This document shows, in pieces, positions 1 through 8,845 of a stretch of DNA of 35,473 nt. The translations under genes were made by a program, and so were the position numbers. The notes under the pieces were generated by a model. That model was not told where the DNA came from. It ran no database searches and saw nothing but the letters and a program-made list of their open reading frames with translations. Each line of letters starts with the position of its first letter. The stretch's first letter is position 1. The stretch lies in NCBI GenBank assembly GCA_027310665.1, contig DAIDAJ010000026.1, forward strand, positions 1-35,473, in the 5' to 3' direction. The stretch comes from Sideroxydans sp. (GTDB taxonomy: Bacteria; Pseudomonadota; Gammaproteobacteria; Burkholderiales; Gallionellaceae).

Positions 1-1158
1 GTTCAGCGTCTCGCCGATCGCATACAGGGCAGTGATGGAAGACAGGATGGCGAGCGGAATGGATACGGCGATGATGACGGTTGAACGCCAGCTTCCCAGG
101 AACAGGAGGATCATCAGGCTGGTCAGCAAAGCCGCGATGACCGCTTCTTTCGCCACCCCCGTCACCGCGGCCTTCACGAATATCGACTGGTCGCCAATCG
201 CATCTATATGCACCGACGACGGCAGGGTTTCGGAAATGATGGGCAGCATCTTCTTGACGTTGGCGACGATATCCAGTGTCGATGCCGCACCGCTCTTCAG
301 GATCGTCATCAGGACAGCGCGACTGCCGTTGACGCGCACAATATTGGTCTGCGGCGGATTGCCGTCGCGCACATTGGCGACGTCGCGCATATAAACGATC
401 GTGCCGTTGACATACTTGACCGGCATGTTGTTGATTTCAAGGAACGCATCCGGGCTGTTGTTCAGTTTCACGCTGTATTCGAAGCGGCCGATCTTCTGCG
501 TTCCAACCGGGATGATCTGGTTTTGCGCAGCAAGCGCGTTCTCCACATCCTGCGCCGAGAGATGCTTGGCCTGAAGCGCGACCGGATTCACGTCAATCTG
601 GATTTGCCTGACCTTGCCGCCGTAAGGAGAGGGAATTGCGGTACCCGGAACCGTGGCGAGCTGCGGGCGGATGAAGTTCTGACCGAAGTCGAACAGCTTC
701 TGCTCCGACTCCTTGATGCTCGACAACGCCAATTGCAGGATAGGCACCGTGGACGCGTTGTAGTTCAGGATCAGCGGTGGCGTGATGCCGGGCGGCATCT
801 GTTTCAGAACCGTCTGCGAGATCGACGTGACCTGGGCCGTCGCCGTGCGTATGTCGACGTTCGGCTGGAAGAAAATCTTGACGACGCCGAAGCCCATCAG
901 GGATTGCGATTCGATATGGTCGATATCGTTGACGGTCGAGCTCAATGCCCGCTCGTAGTAGTAAACGACACGGCCGGACATGTCTTCCGGAGAAAGGCCT
1001 GTATATGTCCAGACTGCGCTGATCACCGGGATCTTGATGTCGGGGAAGATATCCGTCGGCGCTTTCAGTGCCGCCAGAGGGCCGATAAGCAGGATCAGCA
1101 AAGCCAGCACGACAAACGTGTAGGGGCGGCTCAGTGCAACTCGGACAAACCAGATCAT
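1..1158 (-). CDS. RND efflux transporter permease (HAE1/AcrB-like), 3'-truncated by window edge
   Basis: The first 386 codons of an inner-membrane RND pump are present; the gene runs off the window at base 1. The protein starts MIWFVRVALSRPYTFVV, with TM1 at about residues 11-28. The periplasmic porter domain follows, including PTDIFPDIKIPVIS and the conserved MPPGITPP segment. A second membrane segment begins near residue 335 (LLTSLMILLFLGSWRST). The ATG at 1158 has a GGAG ribosome site a few bases upstream. RND permeases use proton-motive force to export drugs, solvents or metals together with a membrane-fusion protein and an outer-membrane channel. Neither partner gene is visible, so they may lie beyond the edge. 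It is 180 bases downstream of a two-component kinase on the same strand, which suggests but does not prove regulation by that system. The substrate cannot be read from this part. The family call is firm. Confidence 0.9.
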   Translation of the reverse strand, partial: MIWFVRVALSRPYTFVVLALLILLIGPLAALKAPTDIFPDIKIPVISAVWTYTGLSPEDMSGRVVYYYERALSSTVNDIDHIESQSLMGFGVVKIFFQPNVDIRTATAQVTSISQTVLKQMPPGITPPLILNYNASTVPILQLALSSIKESEQKLFDFGQNFIRPQLATVPGTAIPSPYGGKVRQIQIDVNPVALQAKHLSAQDVENALAAQNQIIPVGTQKIGRFEYSVKLNNSPDAFLEINNMPVKYVNGTIVYMRDVANVRDGNPPQTNIVRVNGSRAVLMTILKSGAASTLDIVANVKKMLPIISETLPSSVHIDAIGDQSIFVKAAVTGVAKEAVIAALLTSLMILLFLGSWRSTVIIAVSIPLAILSSITALYAIGETLN

Positions 1159-1338
1159 TCGTATACTCCGTCAGAAGGGAACGTCGAAATCGGGCCCGCG
1201 CGCCGGGCTATTGCCACCAAGTGCGCGTGAGCCGATTTCAAAACTTCGCGATTGTACCCAAAAGGCAACAGCCGGCCTTATCATAAAAATAAATTAATTA
1301 GATATTGTCTGGCCTGAAAAAGACATACCCGCAACGGG

Positions 1339-2700
1339 TTACACACCTTGGGGCCAACAATAGATGGTGGCACGGGTACCCGGATCGGCATCCTCCAGCC
1401 GGAACCCGAAATCGTGCAGCCGGATGATCGCCATGACGATGCTCAACCCCAAGCCAAAGCCGGGTGCCTGCAGGTCGTTCTCGCCGCGGTAGAAGCGGTT
1501 CAGCACTGCCGATTTTTCGTTCTCCCTGATGCCGGCTCCGCTATCGACAATATCGACCTGCGCCCCCTTGGGGCCGCTCGAAAGATGCACTTTGACCCGG
1601 CCGCCCTCGGGAGTGAACTTGATCGCATTGTCCAGCACGTTGACGAAGACCTCGAACAGCAATTCGCCGTCGCCATTGATGGGGTCGACCGATTCGGCAA
1701 CCATCGACAGCTTGATCGATTTGTTTTCCGCCAGCGGTTCCAGAAAATTGACCGCTTGCGCCAGAATCTCCGGCAACTGTATCAACTTGAAACCGGCGCG
1801 CCGCTGCTTGTTTTCGATTTCGGAGATGCGCAACAGGGCGCGAAAACGCAACAACAGGGAATCCACCTCGGCGATCACCTGCCCCATCATGGCATGATGC
1901 GGCGAATCGCCCAGTTGTTGCTGCATGCGATACAGCAGCGCGCGCAGCCTGGTCAGCGGGGTGCGCAGGTCGTGCGCGATATTGTCGCCGACGCTCTTGA
2001 CCTCCGACATCAGCCGGTCGACCTCGTCGAGCACCTTGTTCACAATGACGGCCAGCATGTCGAGTTCGTCATGGCGGCCGCTGACCGGCAAACGCTGCTT
2101 CATGTTGCCGTGCATGATCAGTTCGCACACCTGCTGAATCTGTTCGACGCGGCGCAGCGGGCCAAAACTCAGGAGCAGACCGAACACGAGCCCGAGCAGA
2201 ATGGTCAGCGAACCGCCCCAGAAAAACGCACTGCGCATGACTTCACCGAACTCGGTGAACTGCTGCACATCGTGCCCTATCAGCAGGATGCTTCCCGAAC
2301 CCTGGCGGATGGCTAGCGCACGGGCAGGCATGGACTGCGATGCCAGATTGGTTGCGGACAGCGTGGTTCCGTGGATATGGCCATCCACCGGCATGCCTGG
2401 TGGCAGCCGGGGAATATTCCCTGCGATCAGGCGCCCGTCCGAAGAGAAAAGCCCGTAAAAGTACACATGGCGGTGGTCGCGCTGAACGCTTTTGTCGATC
2501 TCATCGGACAGGGTGTCCGGACTCACCTGGTTGAAGCGCGTTTCTTCGAGCGTCAGGATCAAATCGACGCGGCGGGTCATTTCCGTCGCCGTCTGCCAAT
2601 AGATGAAGCCCAGCAGCATGACCACGCACGCCGCGAAAAACAGGCTGTATAACAGGGTCAGCCGAAAGGCGACCGTTCTCGATAGTTCAGACAGGCTCAC
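1339..2700 (-). CDS. Two-component sensor histidine kinase (HAMP-HisKA-HATPase_c)
   Basis: This is a membrane sensor kinase of about 453 aa. TM1 lies near residues 14-36, a short periplasmic sensor of about 115 residues follows, and TM2 is near 160-180. Then come a HAMP linker, the H-box AHDLRTPLTRL (phospho-His about residue 243), the N-box NVLDNAIKFTPEGG, the G1 box VDSGAGI and the G2 box GFGLGLSIV. The best start is the GTG at 2700, which overlaps the end of the upstream response regulator by 14 bases. A longer reading with an ATG at 2790 would add 30 residues made from the regulator's own coding sequence and is unlikely. The overlap implies translational coupling. The signal it senses is unknown. 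The RND pump gene downstream makes envelope stress, a metal or a toxic compound plausible. Confidence 0.9.
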   Translation of the reverse strand: MSLSELSRTVAFRLTLLYSLFFAACVVMLLGFIYWQTATEMTRRVDLILTLEETRFNQVSPDTLSDEIDKSVQRDHRHVYFYGLFSSDGRLIAGNIPRLPPGMPVDGHIHGTTLSATNLASQSMPARALAIRQGSGSILLIGHDVQQFTEFGEVMRSAFFWGGSLTILLGLVFGLLLSFGPLRRVEQIQQVCELIMHGNMKQRLPVSGRHDELDMLAVIVNKVLDEVDRLMSEVKSVGDNIAHDLRTPLTRLRALLYRMQQQLGDSPHHAMMGQVIAEVDSLLLRFRALLRISEIENKQRRAGFKLIQLPEILAQAVNFLEPLAENKSIKLSMVAESVDPINGDGELLFEVFVNVLDNAIKFTPEGGRVKVHLSSGPKGAQVDIVDSGAGIRENEKSAVLNRFYRGENDLQAPGFGLGLSIVMAIIRLHDFGFRLEDADPGTRATIYCWPQGV

Positions 2701-3367
2701 TAAGCATGTACCCCACACCGCGCACCGTGTGGATAAGCGGCGATAACGAAGGAATATCGACCTTGCGCCGCAGGCGGCCGATGTGCACATCGATGATATT
2801 GGTGCCCGGATCGAAATGATAGCCCCAAACCGACTCGAACAGCATGTTGCGCGTCAGCGTCTGGCCTGAATTGCGCATCAGATATTCCAGCAGCCGGAAT
2901 TCGGTGGGCAACAGATCCAGGTCCCGCTCGGCACGGCGCACCTGCCGCGTCACCAGATCGAGTTCAAGATCAGCCACGCGCAGCTTGGTCTGGCGCTCCG
3001 TCCGGTTCTGCCGCCGCAACAAGACCTCCACTCGCGCCGCCATTTCTTCCGACGCGAACGGCTTGACCAGATAGTCGTCCCCGCCCGCACGCAGTCCGTC
3101 CACCCGTTCGTCCACATCGCTCAGCGCGCTGATCATCAGCACGGGCGTGTCGATGTTCTGTTCCCGCATGGCGGTCACGATGGTCAATCCGTCGACAAAC
3201 GGCAGCATGCGATCCAGCGTGATCAGGTCGTACTGTCCGCTCAGCGCGCGATCCAGCCCTTCCTGGCCGTTGCCCGCCCATTCCACTTCAAACCCATGGT
3301 TGCCGAGCTCGTCCATGATCTCCCTGGCCGTCGTCTCGTCATCCTCTATTGCCAAAATCCTTGTCAT
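2687..3367 (-). CDS. OmpR/PhoB-family response regulator
   Basis: The 226-aa protein has a receiver domain (residues 1-120) and a C-terminal winged-helix DNA-binding domain (about 130-224). The acidic pair is D9/D10, the phosphoacceptor is D52 in LITLDRMLP, and the conserved lysine is K102 in YLVKPF. The C-terminus carries the typical TLLRRKV-like recognition region (DVHIGRLRRKVD) and ends VRGVGYMLSEPV. It is the first gene of a regulator-kinase pair that may continue into the RND gene. The subfamily resembles QseB/CzcR-type regulators, but no specific target can be named from sequence alone. Confidence 0.92.
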   Translation of the reverse strand: MTRILAIEDDETTAREIMDELGNHGFEVEWAGNGQEGLDRALSGQYDLITLDRMLPFVDGLTIVTAMREQNIDTPVLMISALSDVDERVDGLRAGGDDYLVKPFASEEMAARVEVLLRRQNRTERQTKLRVADLELDLVTRQVRRAERDLDLLPTEFRLLEYLMRNSGQTLTRNMLFESVWGYHFDPGTNIIDVHIGRLRRKVDIPSLSPLIHTVRGVGYMLSEPV

Positions 3368-3582
3368 TCGCGCAACCTCCCTTTACCCGTCCGAATCAGT
3401 CGCATATAAGCGTTCACTTGAAACACAAAATAGCACAGACGGACAAGACGCAAGATGAACAAGATTTTATGATCAGAAGGTCAGTCATCGCAGATACGGG
3501 TTCGCATCGGCGTGCTGAGCGAGGGCCCACTGTACCTCATTTCATTCCCGATCACTTGTTTGCCACTCCAAAAATGGTTCAA

Positions 3583-3615
3583 GAAAAAACCCACTGTGTC
3601 GCCACAGCGGGTTTT
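3583..3615 (-). terminator. Rho-independent terminator of the porin gene
   Basis: A 13-bp stem (3586-3598 with 3603-3615, one A-C mismatch) encloses a 4-base loop. Read on the minus strand it is followed by a run of six T residues (complement of 3584-3589). It lies about 40 bases past the porin stop, exactly where a terminator is expected, and separates the porin from the downstream regulator-kinase genes. Confidence 0.85.
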
Positions 3616-3653
3616 AAGGTTTCCAAACTCAAACTGGCTAAGCCAGCAAGCGA

Positions 3654-4970
3654 TTAGAACTTGACGCGCAGACCAGCACCGTAGGTGTTGAAGGAGGTGA
3701 TGCTACCAACACCAGTTGCTGCAACCAGCAGGCCACCTGATTTTACGTCGTGCATCGCGGCAGCATACAGATTGGTCTTCTTGCTCAGATTGTACTCAAC
3801 CATGGCCGAGTAGTACTTGTCGCTACCATCAGCACCCGCGACAGAGCCCGTTCCAGTAAAGGCGGGTGTTTTCGCATCATAGAATCCAACTGAGACTTTG
3901 GTTGCGGGAGCAACTTGCCAATTCGCACCCAGCCAGTACACGTTGATATTCTTCTGGCCTGAAAATTGTGTAGCTGCTGAAGAAAGGTTATAGCCGTAGA
4001 TCTGCTGAAGACCTTGATCCGCACCGAAGTTGCTTGGAGCGGAAATTTGCATGCGCTCGTAGCCCGCCTTCAGAGTCAAAGGCTCGGCCACTTGCCAGCG
4101 ACCAGCCAGCATGTAAGAAGTCAGGTCTGCAAACATTGCGGTCACTGTATTCGCAGTTGTACCTGCCCCCAAGGCTGTCGTATCGTTAGCATATTGCACG
4201 GCTGCCTGTACACCAAAGGTGTCCGCTTCGTAGCCAGCGTTAGCCTGGAAGTTGGTGCGAGCCGAAGTTGCTCCGGCCATGCCGCCCATGCCGTACATGG
4301 CATTCACGTTGAAGTTGCCAATCTTCTTGGCATACTTGATCGCATTGTCCACGCGCGAGTTGTCAGTGAAACCACCGCCACCATAAGCACCGGAGAAGTT
4401 GATCGGCGAGAACATCTGTGCGTTCACCGGATCATAGCCACCACCGACGGAGCCGATGATGTCCAGTTGCAGGCTGTACTGACGACCGAACGTCACGGTG
4501 CCCAGGTCGGCGTTGGAAAGACCGATCAAAGCCATGCGGTTGAACAGCTGGCCGTTCAGTGCCGTGTCGGCGATCATCTCGCGGTTGTTGATACCGCCGA
4601 CATTTGCGGCGCCGCCAGCCAGGCCGGAAGTTGCGAGTTGGCCGGTGCCCAGGCTGAATGCCGATTCCAACTGGAAGAATGCGCTGCTGCCGTCACCGAG
4701 GTCTTCGCTGCCCTTGATACCCCAGCGAGATTGCGATTCGCCGCCGTTCATCATGCCGCGAACCGTACCAATCTTCGCTGCAGGAGGTTGAGCGCCGATA
4801 GGCACCGCACCAGTTACGAAATTGGAGCTGAAGTCGCCGGCATTGGTCATCTGGGCAACGCCCAAGTCCAACACGCCGTACAGGGAAACGCTGCTTGCGC
4901 CTGTGTCGGCGAAAGCCGCAGGTGCTGTCAATGCCGCAGCAACTGCCAACGCGATCATTTTCTTTTGCAT
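3654..4970 (-). CDS. Gram-negative general porin (betaproteobacterial Porin_4 type)
   Basis: This 438-aa outer-membrane protein has a clear signal peptide (MQKKMIALAVAAALTAPAAFA, cleavage after A-F-A). The mature start SSVSLYGVLDLGV is diagnostic of trimeric betaproteobacterial porins, as are the GSEDLGDG motif and the VTFGRQYSLQLD strand. The chain ends in ...GLRVKF, the terminal phenylalanine used by the BAM assembly machinery. The ATG at 4970 is preceded by AGGAG eight bases upstream. These porins form 16-strand barrels for passive diffusion of small, usually anionic, solutes. The gene stands alone, with a long AT-rich leader upstream and its own terminator downstream. Codon use is more AT-rich and regular than in its neighbours, as often seen for an abundant protein. 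Confidence 0.93.
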   Translation of the reverse strand: MQKKMIALAVAAALTAPAAFADTGASSVSLYGVLDLGVAQMTNAGDFSSNFVTGAVPIGAQPPAAKIGTVRGMMNGGESQSRWGIKGSEDLGDGSSAFFQLESAFSLGTGQLATSGLAGGAANVGGINNREMIADTALNGQLFNRMALIGLSNADLGTVTFGRQYSLQLDIIGSVGGGYDPVNAQMFSPINFSGAYGGGGFTDNSRVDNAIKYAKKIGNFNVNAMYGMGGMAGATSARTNFQANAGYEADTFGVQAAVQYANDTTALGAGTTANTVTAMFADLTSYMLAGRWQVAEPLTLKAGYERMQISAPSNFGADQGLQQIYGYNLSSAATQFSGQKNINVYWLGANWQVAPATKVSVGFYDAKTPAFTGTGSVAGADGSDKYYSAMVEYNLSKKTNLYAAAMHDVKSGGLLVAATGVGSITSFNTYGAGLRVKF

Positions 4971-5348
4971 ATTTATTAACTCCTAAGTTTTATTGGCCCA
5001 ATCGGCAAGTATGCTTGCCGATGCATTCTTTGAAATCCTCCTGAGTGAGAATTCGGGGTGCATTATGCCGAAATAAATATGCAAAGTGCGACTTGTCATA
5101 TTTTTTTCACATAACCGTCTCTATTGCGCAACAGCTTTTCCATGTTCATAAAACTGCAATCAAACTGGGTTAGGTGAAAGCCTTAAACCCTATATTTGGC
5201 GCGGCTATTAAGCCTGCCTGTTATTTTTATTTTTCAAATTTATGAATGTAAGTTTGCAGTAAGTTTCGAATGTAAGATTGGAGTAAGAAATCGATTTGCG
5301 CAGTACTGAAAGTTGGAAATAGGCGGAGTCCAAATCTATAAAAAAGAA

Positions 5349-5384
5349 CCCCTCCCCCAAAGGGGAGAGTGGGATGGGGAGGGG
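5349..5384. repeat. C/G-rich palindromic repeat unit
   Basis: CCCCTCCCC at 5349-5357 pairs with GGGGAGGGG at 5376-5384. Between them lies a short inner AGGGGAGAG segment. Such units resemble the small intergenic palindromes common in beta- and gammaproteobacteria. It could form a stable RNA hairpin downstream of ppsA. Confidence 0.55.
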
Positions 5385-5512
5385 CAGGGAAAGCGCTTGG
5401 TGGTGATACCGGACAAGTTGCTTGTCCAGCTGGTGGTTGTGGAAGTCGGATTCACCTTGATTCGACTGCCGTGGTTGCCGAATTTTCAGTCCAGAAGAGG
5501 CATTCATTTATT

Positions 5513-5604
5513 CCGTTCGTGGTGAGCCTGTCGAACCATGATCGGAATAAATGTATAACGATCTTTTGTCACTTCCTGCCCTTCGACAAGCTCAGGGCGA
5601 ACGG
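5513..5604. repeat. Inverted pair of REP-like units downstream of ppsA
   Basis: A unit at 5513-5538 beginning CCGTTCGTGGTGAG is matched by an inverted relative at 5579-5604, whose complement begins CCGTTCGCCCTGAG. About 40 bases of spacer separate them. The pair starts 20 bases after the ppsA stop, the usual place for REP elements, which can stabilise or terminate the upstream mRNA. A related unit lies at 26284-26325. Confidence 0.7.
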
Positions 5605-5624
5605 CTTATTTGATCTGCGTTCCT

Positions 5625-8000
5625 TTAAGTTTGGGCGTTACCTTTCTCGGCCAACTTGCGCCATGTCTCCAGCAGCGTATCGGGATTGAGCGACATGGTC
5701 TGGATACCGATCTGCACCAGCCACTGCGCGAAGTCGAAATGATCGGAAGGTCCCTGTCCGCAGATGCCGACGTATTTGTTCAGGCGGTTGCAGGTGGTGA
5801 TCGCCATCTCCAGCAATACCTTCACCGCCGCATCGCGTTCGTCGAAACGGTCCGCCACCAGACTGGAATCGCGGTCCAGGCCCAGCGTCAGTTGCGTCAG
5901 GTCGTTGGAGCCGATGGAGAATCCGTCGAAGTATTGCAGGAACTCTTCGGCCAGCAGCGCGTTGGAAGGTATCTCGCACATCATGATGAGGCGTAATCCC
6001 TTGTCGCCGCGTTTCAGGCCGTGCTTCTCCAGCGTGGCGACCACGTCGCGCGCTTCCTGCACGGTGCGCACGAACGGCACCATCAGTTCGACATTGGTAT
6101 AGCCGAGCGTCTCGCGCACCTTTTTCATGGCGCGGCATTCCAGCTCGAAGCAGTCGCTGAAGTTCGCCGCCACATAGCGACCCGCACCGCGGAAACCGAT
6201 CATCGGATTCTCTTCCATCGGCTCGTAGATCTCGCCGCCCAGCAGTTTGCGGTATTCGTTGGATTTGAAGTCGGACAGGCGGACGATCACCGGCTTGGGC
6301 CAGAACGCGGCCGCAAGCGTGGAGACGCCTTCGGCGATCTTCTCCACGTAGAACTCGACCGGACTGGCGTAACCCGCGGAACGCTGCAGCACGGCGTCAT
6401 GCAATTTGCCGGGCAACTTGTTATGTTCCAGTACCGCCTTTGGGTGGATACCGATCAGGTTGTTGATGATGAATTCGAGACGCGCCAGGCCGACACCGGC
6501 GGAGGGCAGCTGCGCGAATTCGAACGCCAGAGTGGGGTTGCCAACGTTGAGCATCAGCTTGACCGGAATGGCAGGTAGTTCGGCTTCGCTGTGCACGACG
6601 ACCTCGAACTGCAGTTTGCCGTGATACACGAATCCGGTATCGCCTTCGGCGCAGGAAGCGGTGACGATCTCGCCCTCCTGCAATGCCGTGGTGGCGTGGC
6701 CGCAGCCGACGATGGCCGGGATGCCCAGCTCGCGCGCGATGATCGCAGCGTGGCAGGTGCGTCCGCCGCGATTCGTAATGATGGCGGAAGCCTTCTTCAT
6801 CACCGGCTCCCAGTTCGGGTCGGTCATGTCGGTGACCAGCACGTCGCCCGCCTGCACCTTGTCCATCTCGGCCGTGCTGGCGACGATGCGCACGCGGCCC
6901 GTGCCGATCTTCTGCCCGATCGCGCGGCCTTCGACCAGCACGTCGCCGCGTTGCTGCAGACGGTACTTTTCGGTGCCGCCGCTGCCAGCGTTCGACTTCA
7001 CTGTCTCGGGACGCGCCTGCAGGATGTACAACTTGCCGTCGATACCGTCCTTGCCCCATTCGATATCCATCGGGCGACCGTAGTGTTTCTCAATGGAGAC
7101 GGCGTAACGCGCCAGCTGCAACACGTCCGCATCGCTCAGGGAAAAACGCTGCTGGTCGGCCACGGGCACCGGCTCGATGCGGGTGGAGCGTCCGGCGGAA
7201 CGTTGCTCGTCGAACACCATGCGTTGTTGTTTGGAACCCAGGCTGCGGCGGATGACGGCAGGGAAACCCGCTGCCAGCTGGGGCTTGTGCACATAGAACT
7301 CGTCCGGATTGACCGCGCCCTGCACCACCATCTCGCCCAGACCGAAGGATGAGGTGACGAACACCGCATCGCGGAAACCGGATTCGGTATCCAGCGTGAA
7401 CAGCACGCCGGACGCCCCCAGATCGGAACGCACCATGCGCTGCACGCCGGCCGACAGGGCGACATCGGCGTGCGTGAAATCCTTGTGCACGCGATAGGAG
7501 ATGGCACGGTCGTTATACAGCGAGGCGAACACTTCGCGTATCGCGTGCAGGATGTTGTCTATGCCCTGGATGTTCAGGAAAGTCTCCTGCTGGCCCGCGA
7601 ACGACGCGTCGGGCAAGTCTTCCGCCGTGGCCGAGGAGCGCACCGCGAAACTGCCTTCGCCTTCGGCGGAGAGTTTTGCATAGTGCGTACGAATCTCGTC
7701 TTCCAGGCGCTTCGGCAACGGCGCCTCGACGATCCAGCTGCGTATCAGGCGCCCGGCTTCCGCCAGTGCCGTGACATCTTCCACGTTCAGCGTGACCAGC
7801 GCCTGCTCGATACGCTTGTCCAGTCCGTCATTCGCCAGGAAATCGCGATACGCCTGCGCCGTGGTGGCAAACCCGCCGGGCACATTCACGCCGGACGAAC
7901 TCAGGTTGGAAATCATTTCGCCAAGCGACGCGTTCTTTCCTCCCACCTCCGGGATATCAGCAAGGCCCAGAGACTGGAAGGGAATGACGTAGGGGTGCAT
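5625..8000 (-). CDS. ppsA: Phosphoenolpyruvate synthase (pyruvate, water dikinase)
   Basis: The 791-aa cytoplasmic enzyme converts pyruvate + ATP + water to PEP + AMP + phosphate, the entry to gluconeogenesis from C2/C3 compounds. The N-terminal ATP-grasp domain (about 1-335) contains [29 protein letters not shown] and the DIEWGKDG segment. The swivelling phospho-histidine domain carries [11 protein letters not shown], with catalytic H417 and regulatory T415 two residues before it. The C-terminal TIM barrel binds pyruvate ([12 protein letters not shown], then [10 protein letters not shown]). Length and order match the family. The ATG at 8000 has AGGAG upstream. The gene follows the rnf operon on the same strand after an 81-base gap, so it could be cotranscribed or have its own promoter. 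The T-x-H arrangement is the known target of PpsR, whose gene lies at 19755-20570. Confidence 0.97.
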   Translation of the reverse strand: MHPYVIPFQSLGLADIPEVGGKNASLGEMISNLSSSGVNVPGGFATTAQAYRDFLANDGLDKRIEQALVTLNVEDVTALAEAGRLIRSWIVEAPLPKRLEDEIRTHYAKLSAEGEGSFAVRSSATAEDLPDASFAGQQETFLNIQGIDNILHAIREVFASLYNDRAISYRVHKDFTHADVALSAGVQRMVRSDLGASGVLFTLDTESGFRDAVFVTSSFGLGEMVVQGAVNPDEFYVHKPQLAAGFPAVIRRSLGSKQQRMVFDEQRSAGRSTRIEPVPVADQQRFSLSDADVLQLARYAVSIEKHYGRPMDIEWGKDGIDGKLYILQARPETVKSNAGSGGTEKYRLQQRGDVLVEGRAIGQKIGTGRVRIVASTAEMDKVQAGDVLVTDMTDPNWEPVMKKASAIITNRGGRTCHAAIIARELGIPAIVGCGHATTALQEGEIVTASCAEGDTGFVYHGKLQFEVVVHSEAELPAIPVKLMLNVGNPTLAFEFAQLPSAGVGLARLEFIINNLIGIHPKAVLEHNKLPGKLHDAVLQRSAGYASPVEFYVEKIAEGVSTLAAAFWPKPVIVRLSDFKSNEYRKLLGGEIYEPMEENPMIGFRGAGRYVAANFSDCFELECRAMKKVRETLGYTNVELMVPFVRTVQEARDVVATLEKHGLKRGDKGLRLIMMCEIPSNALLAEEFLQYFDGFSIGSNDLTQLTLGLDRDSSLVADRFDERDAAVKVLLEMAITTCNRLNKYVGICGQGPSDHFDFAQWLVQIGIQTMSLNPDTLLETWRKLAEKGNAQT

Positions 8001-8081
8001 GAACTACTCCTGTTGTTTTGACTTCGGTTGGTAGGCGCCGGATTTTGCGGCAGGGATTATATTATGAGACATACTCACATG

Positions 8082-8261
8082 TTAGTGATTCTTGTTGTTT
8101 TCGCACGTGTCGCCGGAACATTTGCCGCAGCACCCCTCGCCCATTCTGCGCGCCGCGCCGAATTCCGGATGGCGATGTGCAAACCAGTTGGCGGCGGACT
8201 GCACCAGCACGAACGCCAGCATGACAAAGAGCAACAAACCGATCGTGTACAGATAGATCAT
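8082..8261 (-). CDS. Small membrane protein with four C-terminal cysteines, last gene of the rnf operon (NqrM-like)
   Basis: This short frame encodes 59 aa. Its ATG at 8261 overlaps the rnfA stop in an ATGA, the same coupling used at the four preceding rnf junctions, which argues strongly that it is real. Residues 2-21 (MIYLYTIGLLLFVMLAFVLV) form one membrane helix. The short tail is polar and ends with the cysteine cluster GEGCCGKCSGDTC (C44, C45, C48, C53). The layout resembles NqrM (DUF539), the small membrane protein with four cysteines that is needed to insert iron into the NqrD/NqrE site of Na+-NQR. RnfA and RnfE are the homologues of NqrE and NqrD. A role in maturing the Rnf iron site is therefore my inference. 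I cannot show homology by alignment here, and it could instead be an accessory subunit. Confidence 0.8.
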   Translation of the reverse strand: MIYLYTIGLLLFVMLAFVLVQSAANWFAHRHPEFGAARRMGEGCCGKCSGDTCENNKNH

Positions 8262-8845
8262 TCCCCACCCCCGATGCCGGAAAAGCCCATGAACGACAGG
8301 GACAATAAGCCGCCTATCACGACGCTGAGCGCTGCGCCCTGCACCAGCGTCGGCACATTGGAGAGTTGCATGCGTTCGCGCACCCCTGCCATCAGGATCA
8401 GCGCCAGCGTGAAACCCATGCCGCCTCCGATGCTATAGGCCAGCGACTGGGCGAAGTTGTAGTGGCGGGCGGTCTGGAACAGGGCGACACCGAGCACCGC
8501 ACAGTTGGTGGTGATCAGCGGAAGATAGATGCCCAGTTGCCGGAACAGTTCGGGAAACGTCTTTTTCACGAACATCTCGACCAGCTGCACGGCGCAGGCG
8601 ATGACCGTGATGAAGGTGATCACGCTGAGGAACTCGAGATGGAAATGCACCAGCACCATGTTCAGAAAGTAGGCGGAGACCGAGGCCACCAGGATCACGA
8701 AAGCGGTCGCGATGCCCATCGGCACGGCAGTGCTGAGTTTCTGCGAGACGCCGAGGAACGGACACATGCCCAGGAACATCGCCAGCACGAAATTGCCCGG
8801 CAGGATGGTGGTCAGCAGGATATTGGCAACGGAATCGTTGTTCAT
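8258..8845 (-). CDS. rnfA: Rnf complex membrane subunit RnfA
   Basis: This 195-aa integral membrane subunit has about six helices and belongs to the RnfA/NqrE family. Diagnostic motifs are NFVLAMFLGMCPFLGVS (C28) and LPLITTNCAVLGVAL (C115). These two cysteines, together with the matching pair in RnfE, hold an iron or [2Fe-2S] centre within the membrane. The C-terminus ends LSFMGFSGIGGGE. The start at 8845 overlaps the rnfE stop by 4 bases; an upstream in-frame start at 9034 would only translate rnfE sequence in another frame. RnfA helps carry electrons across the membrane between ferredoxin/RnfB and the RnfG/RnfC side while ions are moved. Confidence 0.96.
   Translation of the reverse strand: MNNDSVANILLTTILPGNFVLAMFLGMCPFLGVSQKLSTAVPMGIATAFVILVASVSAYFLNMVLVHFHLEFLSVITFITVIACAVQLVEMFVKKTFPELFRQLGIYLPLITTNCAVLGVALFQTARHYNFAQSLAYSIGGGMGFTLALILMAGVRERMQLSNVPTLVQGAALSVVIGGLLSLSFMGFSGIGGGE

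Larger units (their letters stand above)
4971..5624. other. Non-coding region between ppsA and the porin gene
   Basis: This 654-base stretch holds no convincing gene. The part next to the porin (about 4971-5220) is AT-rich and should carry the porin promoter and leader, but no strong -35/-10 pair could be picked with confidence. The part next to ppsA (about 5340-5610) is made of palindromes: a C/G-rich inverted repeat (5349-5384), a small hairpin GGACAAG-TTG-CTTGTCC (5411-5427) and an inverted pair of REP-like units (5513-5604). Short open frames here look like chance. Confidence 0.7.

Noticed and set aside
208-1230. Plus-strand open frame of 340 codons near the left edge
   Set aside because: It is antisense to the RND permease, which has clear family motifs; the plus-strand product is Arg/Asp/His-rich and unlike any protein family.
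2701-2790. N-terminal extension of the first histidine kinase
   Set aside because: It translates the response regulator's coding region in a second frame; the GTG at 2700 gives the normal kinase N-terminus.
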